Source: Stromatinia cepivora
Lineage: Eukaryota; Ascomycota; Leotiomycetes; Helotiales; Sclerotiniaceae
NCBI GenBank assembly: GCA_014898415.1
Contig: RCTD01000029.1
Span: forward strand, 186,001-250,000
Reading direction: 5' to 3'
DNA: 64,000 nt
Shown here: piece by piece, positions 1-11,801 of the stretch
Layout: each line of letters begins with the position of its first letter
Position numbering within the stretch: position 1 is the first letter of the stretch
Program-made: the position numbers and the translations under genes
Notes under the pieces: generated by a model
The model's input: the letters and a program-made list of their open reading frames with translations, nothing else
Told to the model about the DNA's origin: nothing
Database searches by the model: none

Positions 1-647
1 TTTATTAAATTACAACAATTTGAATATTCGTTAGTATTTCCGGGCAATGATCTTATAAAACCTTTATAGGATAGGGTAATCATCCTATAGAGGTCAAATA
101 CCCCGGGTAGGGTATGGGTGCCCAGCCCTGGTTTCCTAAGAGTTCCGAGTCACCCGTCATTTAGCAATCAGACCATAGAGTCATTTCATTGTCAAGCTCG
201 TACTCCGTATGGTCCGCTTCTGTACACCGGTTAATACTAGGAAGCCTCAGTACCCTAAGGTACTTGTTGGACCGTATTTGATAGATTTGATATCATATAC
301 AGTTGGATCATCCGTATATAATGAATTTTTATGAATTTTCATTATTATGAAGAAAAATTCGAATATTAATGTTGTAGGTCACGTATTTGAAGGTGATAAA
401 CTTTATAATTTGGAAGTAGTGACTCGAAGACTATAATGAAATAAACAATTATGAAGTTATAATAATAATATAGGGTTGTATAGGAGTATTGTATTATATA
501 CAACTAATAATACTGAATAATATTTAGATTCAGATTCTTAACCTTCAATATTGAGAGTATAGCCTTTCTACATACTCTTTTCGAATTCTTTTATATATCA
601 ATATCTTATTCTTATTCGTCGATTTGAATACGGAGATTGATAGAATA
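1..647. other. Non-coding flank of AT-rich island
   Basis: I see no gene here. Bases about 60-300 have moderate GC and resemble ordinary or less mutated repeat DNA. The rest is AT-rich, with stop codons in all frames. It ends at the TA preceding a MITE copy. Confidence 0.5.
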
Positions 648-1052
648 AATATTATAAGACACACCAAAAAATGACCATACTTGGTTCCACAGACAGGGGT
701 TCTGACCAATAATATCATTACGCTGGTTGAAAATTTGTATGATGAAATCTAAGTGATTAAAGTATTGTAAATTCTCAATTATTTATTTAAAATTATTCGA
801 AATCATTTCAAAATCATTCAAAATCATTAATTTTTTATTCAAAAATCTATTCTAAAGTTATTAAAAGAGGTTATATAAGCTTTAAAAATTTCAAAATCAT
901 CAAATTGTTGAGATTTTATTGAACTCCTCGAAATACAATCAAAATTCGAAATTTGAAGAGAGAACAGCTCAATATCTATTCAAGTTATTTAAAGCAGCAT
1001 CAAAAGACAGGAAAAACAGCGATATTGTGGGTAAAAAATGTCTTACAATACT
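648..1052 (-). mobile_element. Mariner-like MITE, copy 1
   Basis: This is a 405-bp element whose reverse complement matches 12053-12466 over nearly its whole length. Both ends carry a short terminal inverted repeat: the left end reads AATATTATAAGACA and the right end, reverse-complemented, reads AGTATTGTAAGACA. It is flanked by TA on both sides (646-647 and 1053-1054), the Tc1/mariner target duplication. It has no transposase. A 64-codon open frame inside it is part of the repeat and not a gene. Strand is arbitrary and is given relative to copy 2. Confidence 0.75.
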
Positions 1053-1837
1053 TATCTCATCACCTCCGTAAAGATTCATGTCACGGAAAGCCTTGCGATC
1101 CCCTGTATCCTACAAAGGATCAAGGGTATGCTTTCCAATCGGAATGAAGGATCTTCTAGACCCTACCAATCTCTCCGATTGACAAGGTGATCTTGATATA
1201 CTAGTAAATAAAGATCTAGTTTAAACGAAGTATTTATCGATTAGATAATTACTTATTTATTCTCTATATATAATCCTCGATCCGTATGATCAAAAAGCAA
1301 ATCATTCAATTCTATTCACTCTACCAATCACGTGTACCACCTATTCAACGATCTCTGAAAGTGCTCTGTAATCATACTATCCCGTGATAATTCATAATTT
1401 CAATTATCTTGATTAATATCATAAAGGTTCTTTATTCGAATACCTCTGATATTGAACTAATTAGATTTCTTTATTTGAATACCCCTGATATTTAATTAAT
1501 TAGGTTTCTTTATTTGAATACCCCTGTATCGATGGTTTCGATCGTAGTACGAATAATATCGTATAATCGTATAATATCATATAATCGTAGTACGAATTAT
1601 ATAATTATAGTATTAATAGTATTATATGAGTTCGAATATAATATTTAAAGATTCATAATCATTTATGAATTTTATATTAAAGAATATAAAGAAAATATGA
1701 AATTTCTTTAAATTTATTAAAATATTATTATTTTATTATGAAGAGATATTTTTCTTAAAAAAATTAATTCCTTTTTTTAATTAATATTCTTAAGTGTTTA
1801 AAATGATATTTATTAAATTATAATAATGTTACGGTTG
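1053..1837. other. AT-rich non-coding DNA with a 39-bp tandem repeat
   Basis: No coding signal is visible. The stretch includes moderate-GC sequence at 1055-1180, the tandem repeat listed separately, and then strongly AT-biased sequence. It probably consists of decayed repeats. Confidence 0.45.
1428..1527. repeat. 39-bp tandem repeat, about 2.6 units
   Basis: Units start at 1428, 1467 and 1506, each beginning TTCTTTATT(C/T)GAATACC(C/T)CTG. The spacing is exactly 39 bp. Differences between units are mostly C/T, as RIP would produce. Confidence 0.8.
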
Positions 1838-2125
1838 TTGGAAGGATATTGCTGGTAAAGCTAGGAAACTCTACAAGGAAGTGGTTTTATTGTTAAAAGC
1901 AAGTGTATAATCGATAATATATCATCGTTTGATTAAAAAACTCTGCAAAATCTTTGTATTTATTAAATTCTAATATATAATTGATGATTTGTTATTGTTC
2001 TAATATTGTTTTTTATTGGATTTAAAAGAAGGAAATTTTTTTAGATAAAAAAAAGGATAATGAAAAGTTTTATAATGGTTTTAGAATTAATTGATTCTTT
2101 ATTATTTGTAATTTTGATAATTCTT
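1838..2125. repeat. Direct repeat, copy 1 (mate at 11203-11490)
   Basis: About 290 bp matches 11203-11490 in the same orientation, for example the shared stretch GGATAATGAAAAGTTTTATAA. Differences are mostly transitions. Similarity stops abruptly upstream. The pair brackets the decayed Gypsy region, so these could be remnants of its LTRs, but no TG..CA ends or target duplication are visible. They could equally be two fragments of another repeat. Confidence 0.55.
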
Positions 2126-3899
2126 TTTATTCTATTTTTAAGAATAATTTGTTAATTAGTTATTATTGATATTTTTTTGAATAATTATAATGGGAATAAG
2201 AAGTATTTTAGGTTTATCGATTAGTTCAAATGTCTTTCAAATTCGAAGGGAAAATATATCAAGAATTTAGAGTGGTAACGAAGATGAGGTATTGGTATCA
2301 AATTGTTAATTTATTATATAATTTGAAATAGAATTAATATAAAGATTTGAAAATATATAAAAAGAATTTGAAATTTTTAGATTAAAAAATCAATAATAGA
2401 TTAAAGAGATCTTTATTTATTTTATATAAAAAAGAATAATTAGTTTATTAATAACAATTATTAATAGTAGGAAGGTAATATTTAATTCTATTTTAGTTTT
2501 TCAAAAAAGATCTCCGAAATTTCAAAAACTTTTATTTTATAAAGGTTTTGTTATTATAAAAGCAAAGGATTTCTTTTTTCAAACTGAATTTATATTTCGG
2601 AATAATGATGAATATTATTTTTTGATAAATCAAAAGAAAATAGATTATATTATTTAATACTTTCAAAAACAATCTTTTATAGTTTGATATTGATATAAAA
2701 ATAAAATGATGGATTCTAATATATTATAGAAAAAGTTCAGGGAATATATATATGATATGATATTAGATTCTTGGAGGAGGTTGATTGGCTAATAATAATA
2801 AATAATATAATAATAATATTATTCACTATTATTATAGTGGAAGACTTAGTTATATATCTTAAAAGGGTGATCGAATATATAATGATTGAAGTCAAAATAT
2901 AAGTGTATTGAATATTGAATTTATTTTATTTGTTTTTCAGAAGAATTCTTTGAAGAAAATCTTCTTATTTATAGTATTTGATAAGATTCTTTGAAATTCT
3001 ATAATATTCTATGATTATAAATAAGATCGATTTAAATCGAATCTTATAGAATCATTTTATATAATGAAATGAAATAATAACCAATAATATTTAATTTTGG
3101 AAATAAGAAAGTTCTATATACTTCCATCACATTCTATTCCATTATAAATCATTCTAATATGATATATGATCAAGGTTTTGTATAACAATAAAATTTAATA
3201 AAATTGAATTATATTATTAATATATCACGTGATCATATAATCATCGGTTCGGTTAATATTATTAAGTGATTTAATAAACTTATTAGAAATTCTTATATAG
3301 ATAAAGGTAATTATTAGTATTTGATTATATAATAAATAACCTATATCAAATAATAATTTATACAAAATATAAATAATTTTGTAATATACTTTGATAATTT
3401 AGAAAAGAAGATCGAATCGAAAACAGAAAGTATTCGGAAAGAATATTTTCTAATAGATTTATTTCTTTATATTATAAAAAGAATTTCGGAATTATTTCAA
3501 TAATTAAAAAGTAGAAACGAATTGATTAAGTAAATATATTGTTTGGAGAATATAGATAAATTATATTATATAATGAATCTTTTTGATATACTTTATAGTT
3601 GAAAACAAAATAATCCTTTTATATAATTCAATTATTTTTTTAATCTTTTTTAAAATAGATAATCTTAAAAGCAAAATAATTTATTATTAATTATTGGTAT
3701 ATAATTATAATTTTAATATTCCAAATCTTTTTTTATAGAAAAGAAAGATAAAGGAATTTCAAAGAAAGGTTATTAAGAATAAGAATTATAGTATTATTGT
3801 TATTAATAATCAAATCATTATTCGAAAAAGTATATTAATCTATATATTTATTAATAGTATAAAGGCAATTATTTTGTTTATAATTGTTCTATATATCCT
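2126..3899. other. RIP-bleached AT-rich DNA, no gene
   Basis: Extremely AT-rich sequence with TA-dominated dinucleotides and dense stops in all frames. It lies where the gag of the downstream plus-strand Gypsy element would be expected, but I could not recognise gag motifs. Confidence 0.5.
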
Positions 3900-4729
3900 T
3901 TATAAAATAATAATTAGGGAAATATTATAATCTAATAATAATTTTAAATATTTTGGTGATTTTGGATCTTTAACAAAAGAGATATTTTATCCTAATTATC
4001 AAAGTAAATTTCAAGATCGATAATATTTCAACGAAGATATATTATTTCATCGATTCTGAAGTACAAATTAATATTATTCAATAAAACAAATATATCGAAT
4101 AGAATTAAATTCTTAATTTTAGTAAAGATATTTCATTAATATCAATTAATAAAACTAGTATACTTTTTTATAATAATTATCAATTTGTTATCGAAATTAT
4201 AAATAAATATAAGAAAAAAAGAATATATATTTATCAATTCATCATTGCTATTCTGGATCTATCAAAAATCGATATTATTCTAAAGCTACTTTGATTTTAA
4301 ATAATAAATCTAAATATCGATTAACAATCGATTTCGTTTCGTTTTAAATTTATATTACAAGATTTCGAAATAATAATAATTTAGGAATTATATAAAGAAA
4401 TAAAAATTAAGGTCAAAATCTATATATTATTATTTGAAACCTAATTAATTATAAGAATATTATCAAATTCCAAAAGTATCCTTATATTATTATTTTTACA
4501 AATATTTTTTGAATATAAAAAGTACAAAAAAATCTTTTTCAAAAACAAAAGTAATATATTCCCCAATTATTATTCAATAAAATATTATATTAATCTTGAA
4601 TTTAAATCAATCCTCCTTTAAAGATTAATATATACTTTTTCGAAAAAAATATTAACAATTCTACAAGAATATTTCAAAGAATATTAAAAGAAAGATTGAA
4701 TTCATTGTTTGATTAATTCTATCGAAACC

Positions 4730-5290
4730 TTGATTATATTTATTCTAAATAAAGAAGATAATTATTGATTATATATTGATTATTGTAATCTTAATCGGAT
4801 TATAAAAAAAGATTGTATTCTTTTACCTTTAATTAGCGAATTATTGAATTACTTAAAGCAAAGGATCTTCTTTACAAAACTTAATCTTAAAGATATATCA
4901 TCGAATATATATATAGGAAAATGATAAATAGAAAACAATGTTTTACATCTATTACAAACAATTCGAATATCTAATTATACCTTTCGATCTGATCAATACC
5001 CTCATTACCTTTCAAATATATATCAATTAAATATTCGCCAATCTTATAAACAATATTTGTATTATATATCTTGATAATATTTTTATTTATTTCAAAAATA
5101 AAAAAACATATACTATTGATATCTATAGAATCCTCACCAGATTGTTTGAATATAAACTCTATATTAAATTAAAGAAATATATATTTTATATATATAAAAT
5201 AAAATTCTTAAATTTTATTATATCACAAAAAGATATCATTATAAAATCAAACAGAATTCAAACCATTATCAAATAACCAATATCAATATT
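4730..5290 (+). pseudogene. Gypsy reverse transcriptase remnant
   Basis: Translation through stops shows the RT landmarks in order: a YHRI-like block, a PF(D/G)L..TFQ-type block, the catalytic box as YLDN at 5067-5078, where the family has YxDD, and then an LxxYKLYIKLKK-type segment followed by FLNFIIS. The second catalytic aspartate is asparagine, a G-to-A change typical of RIP. Stops within the domain exclude function. Confidence 0.75.
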
Positions 5291-5829
5291 CCTTTACAAA
5301 ATTCAAATCTTTTTAAACTTTACAAACTTCTATCGATAATTTATTATAATTTATTTGCGAATTATTTATAATTTAATAAATCTATTACAAAGTATTAAAA
5401 AAAGAAAGATTATATTAGAATTCAAATAAATAAGAAAAATTCAAAATGCTTTGAATAATTTAAAAGAAACCTTTATTATAATATTGATACTTTAATATTT
5501 CGATTCAGTATTCCGAATCTTAATCGAAATCAATACTTCTGGATTCGTATCAGAATATATACTCCCCCAATTATTTCTTAATAATACAAACGATTCTATT
5601 ATCTTTCGATAATATTCTATTGCCTTTTATTCGCAAAAATTCAATCCAATAAAATAAAGATATTTCATTTATAATTAAGAACTTTTGGGTATTTATACAA
5701 TTTTTATTTAATGATAATATTATATTACAAATAATCGATATATCATTATAATCAAAAAAGATTATAATAATCTTCAATACTTTATAAAAAAAAGAATTCA
5801 ATAACAAACAAATACAACAAATCGAAATT

Positions 5830-6654
5830 CCGATTACTTACAACTTTATAATTATATATAGATCGGGCAAATTAAACCCTATTGATAATTCATCGAAACG
5901 ATTAAATTATATAGAAAATATAAATAATATTAACAAAATGCTATTTATATTATAGAATGAATTGAAAAATATTATAATAATAACCGCAATTTTCTTTCTT
6001 TTAAAAATAAAAACAAAATTTTTATAGAATATTATAAACCTTTTCCAATAGAAAAAGTATAATTTGTTTTTATATAATTCTGAAAGATTATTGATAGAAA
6101 TTGATTACAAATAATCAATACTATATCAAATAATTAATATATTAATTAATAACGAAACAATATTTGAATCAATATCAAATTTAATAAAAAATACTTTATT
6201 ATAATTTTAAGAAAATAATAATTTTATAGAAAGTAAAGAATATCTGAAATATTGATATAATTCAATTGAAGTTATTACATTTTGGAAAATCGATACCAGT
6301 AGTTTATTTATTTACAATAAATACATCTTCATATCGTCAGATAAAACTATAAAGACCAAAATCTTGAAGACTTATTATAATAATCTTATAAAAGATTATT
6401 AAGATATCAAGAAAACCTAAAAAATCCTGAAAGACAGTATTTTTTGTTTAATATAATGAAAAATATAAAAAGATATATATAAATATATATTATCTATCAA
6501 TAAACAATTATAAAGTATTATCGATTCTATAACGAATTACAAACCTTACTATTCCTTTTTAATCCTTAAAAAGAAATAATAATAGATTTTATTATAAATC
6601 TATCTCTTTCAAAAATAAATAAATATATATATAATATCATTTTTATTATTATCA
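5830..6654 (+). pseudogene. Gypsy integrase remnant, 5' part
   Basis: The upstream half of a Ty3/Gypsy integrase core, broken by stops. Its last readable residues, NIIFIIINK, correspond to the strand around the first catalytic aspartate of the family and continue into YTKF after the A1 insertion at 8345. The position usually occupied by Asp reads Asn. Confidence 0.65.
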
Positions 6655-6659
6655 ATAAA

Positions 6660-6811
6660 TGTCACGAGATACACGTGATCGCGTCCGATCGGGCTAGTAC
6701 GGTACTAAGCTTCGAGCCGATCATATATATATAGCTTTGTAGTACACTTTCTTTAACTTTGTAGCTTTTAATTCTAAAGTTGATTTCTAAACATTTATTA
6801 GATTCGTTATA
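6660..6811 (+). repeat. A1 left LTR (152 bp)
   Basis: Starts TGTCACGAGATACACG. Its 3' end is mutated to TTATA where the partner LTR has TCACA. Preceded by target duplication ATAAA. Confidence 0.9.
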
Positions 6812-7129
6812 TTATTAAAAGCTCTTCCAGATAAGAAATGGAATAATATTTGTATATACTTATGTATATTTTGTTTACTTTTATTTAGATATATCGTTTT
6901 TGCTTTTTTGCCTGTATATAGATCTTTTTGATATTATTCAAAGATGTTATCTTTTTTCTTACCCTTAATTTCTAAGTTATAAATTACAATTCAATAAATC
7001 TTGTAATTGCAGAACTTTATGATGAAGTGATTTGTTAGTGGGATGAAATCTCGTTTCTATGATTCTTGATTTTCGAACGCATTTTTATTGTTCATACTCC
7101 TTTTCGTTCGAAACCCTTTTTCCTTGATC

Positions 7130-8120
7130 CTGAAAAGTTCAGTGGTAGTTTTCAAAAGTTCGATATCTGGCTTTCCTCGATTCGAACGAAATTACAAATA
7201 GACAACACTACGATCGGCGATTTTATAGTTTAATTTTATTATATTTATTTCAATCTTGAATTTTATATACAAACTATAGTATTACCTTAATTTTCTTCTT
7301 TTGATCAAAACATTCTTTTAGATTATACGACGATCCTAGATCAATTTATATATGTTTATAACAATCCAAATAAAGTTCAAAAAGCCGAAAATAAGTTATT
7401 CATTTTTAAACAAAGAACTGATTCTTTATATATCTATATTGCAAAATTCAAAAGGACTCTTTACAAAACCAAAGATCAGAATTAACCCGATTCGAATAAA
7501 ATCTTAATTTTTCGTAATGAATTCAATACTACTCTTAAAAATCATTTTTCTCAACAACTTTCTTTTCTCTATTCTTATCCCGATTTTGTCCAGATCATAT
7601 AATAACTAATTACTTATATAACAAATGGATTCCCTGTATCATTCTATTCTAATAAGTTTAAAACCCTATATATATTGCAGAATCTATTCTATTTTCGGAA
7701 TTACAATCCAATGGATATTAATAATTTTAATATCATTAATGCCCTTAGCTCTTTTGATATTCAATTGGACAAGCTCGATCGTACCTTGATTTTACCCTGT
7801 ATACGAACACCCGAGTTTTCTTTTTCTGAAAGAATTCTTTTGTATAAACAAAATAAATGTGTACGATATAAAAGTATTTCCTATTGGATACAAATCTATC
7901 CATTAGATCTACATCAAGAAATTTGAGATCGATAAAAGTCTGTTCTAACTATTACACTGATTATTGAACTCGAAAACAACAATGATAAGGATCTAAAAGA
8001 GATAATCAATAACCGATATTTTGAAGATCGCTTGGAGAAAGTATATAATATAATGGATACGTATTCGTTGATTGTGATACAATCTGTATATCAGGTATTT
8101 TTATCAAAAGAAGATTAATG
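7130..8120 (+). pseudogene. RIP-degraded gag of element A1
   Basis: The frame opens with an F-D-P-x-K-F-S-G-type motif and K-F-D-I-W-L at about 7125-7180, as in Ty3/Gypsy gag capsid proteins, and can be followed through many stops to about 8.1 kb. The longest stop-free piece is 7675-7926 in another frame and has no meaning by itself. The same gag can be read on the minus strand of A2 at 57046-57740. Confidence 0.65.
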
Positions 8121-8187
8121 ATCATTTTGTACTTAAGTTATTCATTTTAAATGAGTTCGAGGCGAACTCTTCAAAAGGAGGGGGTAG

Positions 8188-8339
8188 TATCATGAGATAC
8201 ATGTGATCGCGTCTGATCGGGCTAGTACGGTACTAAGCTTCGAGTCGATCATATATATATAGCTTCGTAGCATACTCTCTTTAGCTCTGTAGCTTTTAAT
8301 TCTAAGGTTGATCTCTAAACGCTCGTTGGGTTCGTCACA
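8188..8339 (+). repeat. A1 right LTR (152 bp)
   Basis: Ends TTCGTCACA and is followed by ATAAA. Less mutated than the left LTR at its 3' end. Confidence 0.9.
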
Positions 8340-8344
8340 ATAAA

Positions 8345-8800
8345 TATACAAAATTCGTTTGATATATTCCAATCAATAAAATAATAATTTTATTCAAATT
8401 AATAAAGATTCTATTTCGATATATTTTTAAGAATTTCAATATACCAAAAAGAATAATTTCAAATCGAAAATCACAATTCGCAAACAAATTTTAGAGGAGC
8501 TTACTTTTCTATTTAAGAATATATCACAAATTATCAATAATATTCCATTTATTAACCAATAATTAAATAAAACAATAAAATCAAAATCTAATTCATTATA
8601 TTATTTATTATATTAATTAAAAATAAAACAATTAGATATCACTACTATCCTTAACAGAATTCATCTACAATATAATATAATATAATTAACGAAATACTCT
8701 TTAAAATAATATATAAATACCTATTCATATTTAACTATATCAACGAAGATATTAATACTTAAAAAAAAATTTATTATATAAAAATATATCAAATCGTTAA
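8345..8800 (+). pseudogene. Gypsy integrase remnant, 3' part
   Basis: Continues the integrase frame after A1: YTKF, YIPINK, SNRKSQF (family S-D-R-G-x-x-F), then an HPxTN-like block and a FIFNYINEDIN-like block near 8740. It is broken by stops, and the catalytic Asp position reads Asn. Confidence 0.65.
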
Positions 8801-9199
8801 ACCAGAAAAAAACAAAACTAACAGAAATTTGAAATAATTCAACAAAGAAAAAATCGAAGAATAACAAAAAAGATTTATTTTAACAATTCCATATCAATAA
8901 TAAAATTATATTCAATACTAAAAATATCAAATAATTACAATCCAAAAAAAATTCTTTAATCGTTTTATAAACCTTTTTATTATCATCAATATTAAAAATA
9001 ATAAACAAATATACAAACTAATACTTTTAATATTATACAAAATATATAATATTTTTTATATCTCATTACTTGAATTATAATTTGAATACAAAAATATTAT
9101 CGAGTCCCCATTTCCTAAAGAAATCAAAGAATATATAAAATATAAAATCGAAAAAATACTAATTTATAAAAAGAAAAAACAAGAAATATAATATTTGGT

Positions 9200-11202
9200 A
9201 CAATAACAAGATTATCAATTAATAAAAAATATATAAAAAACTTCGTGGGGTTTGGTGTGTGTTGAGGGGTATTTGGGGAATTACAAAAAAAATTATATAT
9301 ATATCATTATTACAACAATAATAAAGAATAAAGAAATAATATTATTAAAATATAATAAAAAAATAAAAAGGATTTATATTTCTATTAAAAAATTAAAATA
9401 TCTATATTAAAAAAACCTTTATATAATCAATTTATCTTAATATATTATTAAAAATATATCATTTTCATTTTATCATTAAATATTTATATTTTTTTACTTT
9501 CTTATTTCCTTCTTTAATAATCTATTTTTATTTATATTATCTCAATCCTTATCAATATCCAATTCTATTAATTAATGGAATATTCGCTGAATATATTTTT
9601 CGATAATAAAATCCCAATAGGAAATTCATAAAATCATTATAAAAGTAAATATAAAAAAAGATTTATTTATACTTTGTAATCGAAATCTAAAATATCTATT
9701 AATATTTAATTATTGATCAATTAAATTCAATTCATTATATTTATTATATCAATTTAAAAGTTTTTTCATTAATTGATTATATTCATCTAAAATAATATTC
9801 ATATTATTACCATTAAAATCCTCCAAAAAATCGAGATCCTCAATTTAAACTATTAATTTCTTTATTACAAACATTATTGATTTTATTAAAACTATAAATA
9901 CTTTTCGATAATCAATCGATAATATTATATTTATTTCAAAAACTGAATTTAGTTTATCAAAACTTATTAAAAATAAAAATAATATATTAATCATCGAGGT
10001 TTTTTCCTTTTTAAAGTTTTTGAAGTTCAATAATTTAATATTAAATTATTATAGATCCTTATTATCGTTATCAAGAAATTTAATTAATTCTAATACTTTT
10101 TTTTGATAGAAATGGATTTAAGAATTTTCCTAATAAATTTCGTTTTGATTATTCGAAATATAACAATCTATAATTTCTTTGTTATCGTTTAATTAATACT
10201 TTTAATACTTTTGATTTTGATTTTGATTATCTTTCGATATACCAATTTCACTAACGAAATACAAACGGATTTCAACGATTTGAATCGAATCAAAAGAATC
10301 TTAAATATTTTTTCCTTATTTTCCTCATTAATAATATCCTTTAATTTATCTTCATTTATTAATTTATCCATCAATTATTAATACAATTATATAACTATTA
10401 ACCAAAAAAACATTAAATTATATCCAATATATTAATAAAATATCACTACAAATCTATATACATTTCCATCAATTTTATCAATTTTTCTATTTATGTATTT
10501 AATATCAATACAATTTTCTTTATATTATAAAATAATTATATTAAATTATTTTTTTTATTTATAAAAAAAAACCTTTATTCTTTATATAAATTTAATTTGT
10601 TAATTCTTCAATTTCTTCAACAATATAACCTTTTCAAATAAATTTATTTCGGTTATCTATTATTTACAATGAAATCATAATAAACAATTTATTACAAAAT
10701 TAATATCTTTTAATAATACTATATAAAATTTCTTCTTTCGGATATATTCTATATATATCAAATCAAATCCTTTTGAAAAAAAGTATTCCTTATTTATTAC
10801 TTTTCCTTCAAATAAAAATTTTGTATTATTATAATAAACAATATATTTAATACAACAAAAATATATCAAATACATAAATTACAAAAATATACAAATCAAA
10901 CATATTATCAATTCAAAAAAAGATTAAAATATAACAAAGAAAATAACAAAAGTTTTAAAATATAATACTATAATTACAATAAAGAAATACAAAGATTTAA
11001 AAATAGAATTTCAAAGGATTTATATAATCTTCAAAAAACAAATCATATATATTTTTATTATTATTATTATTGTTTATTTCTTTATTTGTTATACAAAAAT
11101 CATTATACATTATAATCATCTTATTAATCAACAACTTCTCGTAATTACAAATATATCAGCAATTCATCAGCTTTTTAAAAACAAAACCCCGAAAAAAAAG
11201 CT
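9200..11202. other. RIP-bleached AT-rich DNA
   Basis: No gene is recognisable. Short stop-free stretches on the minus strand (for example 9845-10030 and 10675-10875) are lysine/isoleucine/asparagine-rich by-products of AT bias. A G-rich stretch at 9244-9280 stands out from the background and could be a polypurine tract. Confidence 0.45.
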
Positions 11203-11490
11203 TTATTATAATTATTAAAAAGATATTACTAATAAAACTAAAAAACTCTATAAAAAATTAATTTTATTATTAAAAACAAATATATAATCAATAGTATACC
11301 ATTATTTGATTAGAAAACTCTACAAAATCTCTATATTTACTAAACTCTAATATACAATCAACGATTTATTATCGTTTTAATATCATTCTTTATTAAACTT
11401 AAAAAAAAAGATTCTTCTAAATAGAAAAAGGATAATGAAAAGTTTTATAACTGTTTTAGAACTAATTGATTCTTTGTCATTTGTGACTCT
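11203..11490. repeat. Direct repeat, copy 2 (mate at 1838-2125)
   Basis: Same orientation as copy 1. See that entry for the possible LTR interpretation. Confidence 0.55.
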
Positions 11491-11801
11491 GACAAACAAT
11501 TAACTATATATAATGTTTAAATTAAGGTTTTTCTTAGCTTTCAAATTATTTTCTAATTCGTTTCGATCGAATTAGCTCTCTTTTTTTAGTTCTCCTTTTA
11601 TAATCATTCTCATTATTTATCTTTACTACTCAAGTTTGTCGGTATGCGCTTATACAGAGAGTAAGAGTGTAATACAATATATAACGAATTAGGATTGACA
11701 CTTGAAACTTTCATATCTAACCATGATGTTATCAAAAGGAAGAATAACGGAGAAGTTCGGACTAAAACAGTCAGTTCCAACTTACGGAGGTTGAAAGGGT
11801 A

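Larger units (their letters stand above)
6660..8339 (+). mobile_element. LTR element A1: 1,680-bp gag-only, non-autonomous
   Basis: Two LTRs of equal length (152 bp: 6660-6811 and 8188-8339) begin TGTCACGAGAT and end TTCGTCACA in the less mutated copies. The target duplication is ATAAA (6655-6659 and 8340-8344). A polypurine tract (AAAAGGAGGGGGTA) directly precedes the right LTR. The 1.38-kb interior reads as a broken retrotransposon gag and contains no protease, RT or integrase. A2 in the second island has the same organisation and size once its nested insert is removed, so the lack of pol is a family trait and not a private deletion. It inserted into the integrase of the older Gypsy element. 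Confidence 0.92.
3900..9200 (+). mobile_element. Decayed Ty3/Gypsy retrotransposon (pol remnant), interrupted by element A1
   Basis: Reading through stop codons on the plus strand gives the Ty3/Gypsy pol order: reverse transcriptase about 4730-5290, then RNase H, then integrase about 5830-6654 continuing at 8345-8800. Removing A1 (6660-8339) plus one ATAAA copy rejoins the integrase frame exactly, with IINK followed by YTKF. Sequence changes are overwhelmingly of the C-to-T/G-to-A type. The outer ends are not defined; the direct repeats at 1838 and 11203 may mark them. Non-functional. Confidence 0.75.

Noticed and set aside
953..1147. 64-codon open frame near the left end
   Set aside because: Starts inside MITE copy 1 and runs out of it; the matching region in copy 2 has no corresponding frame.
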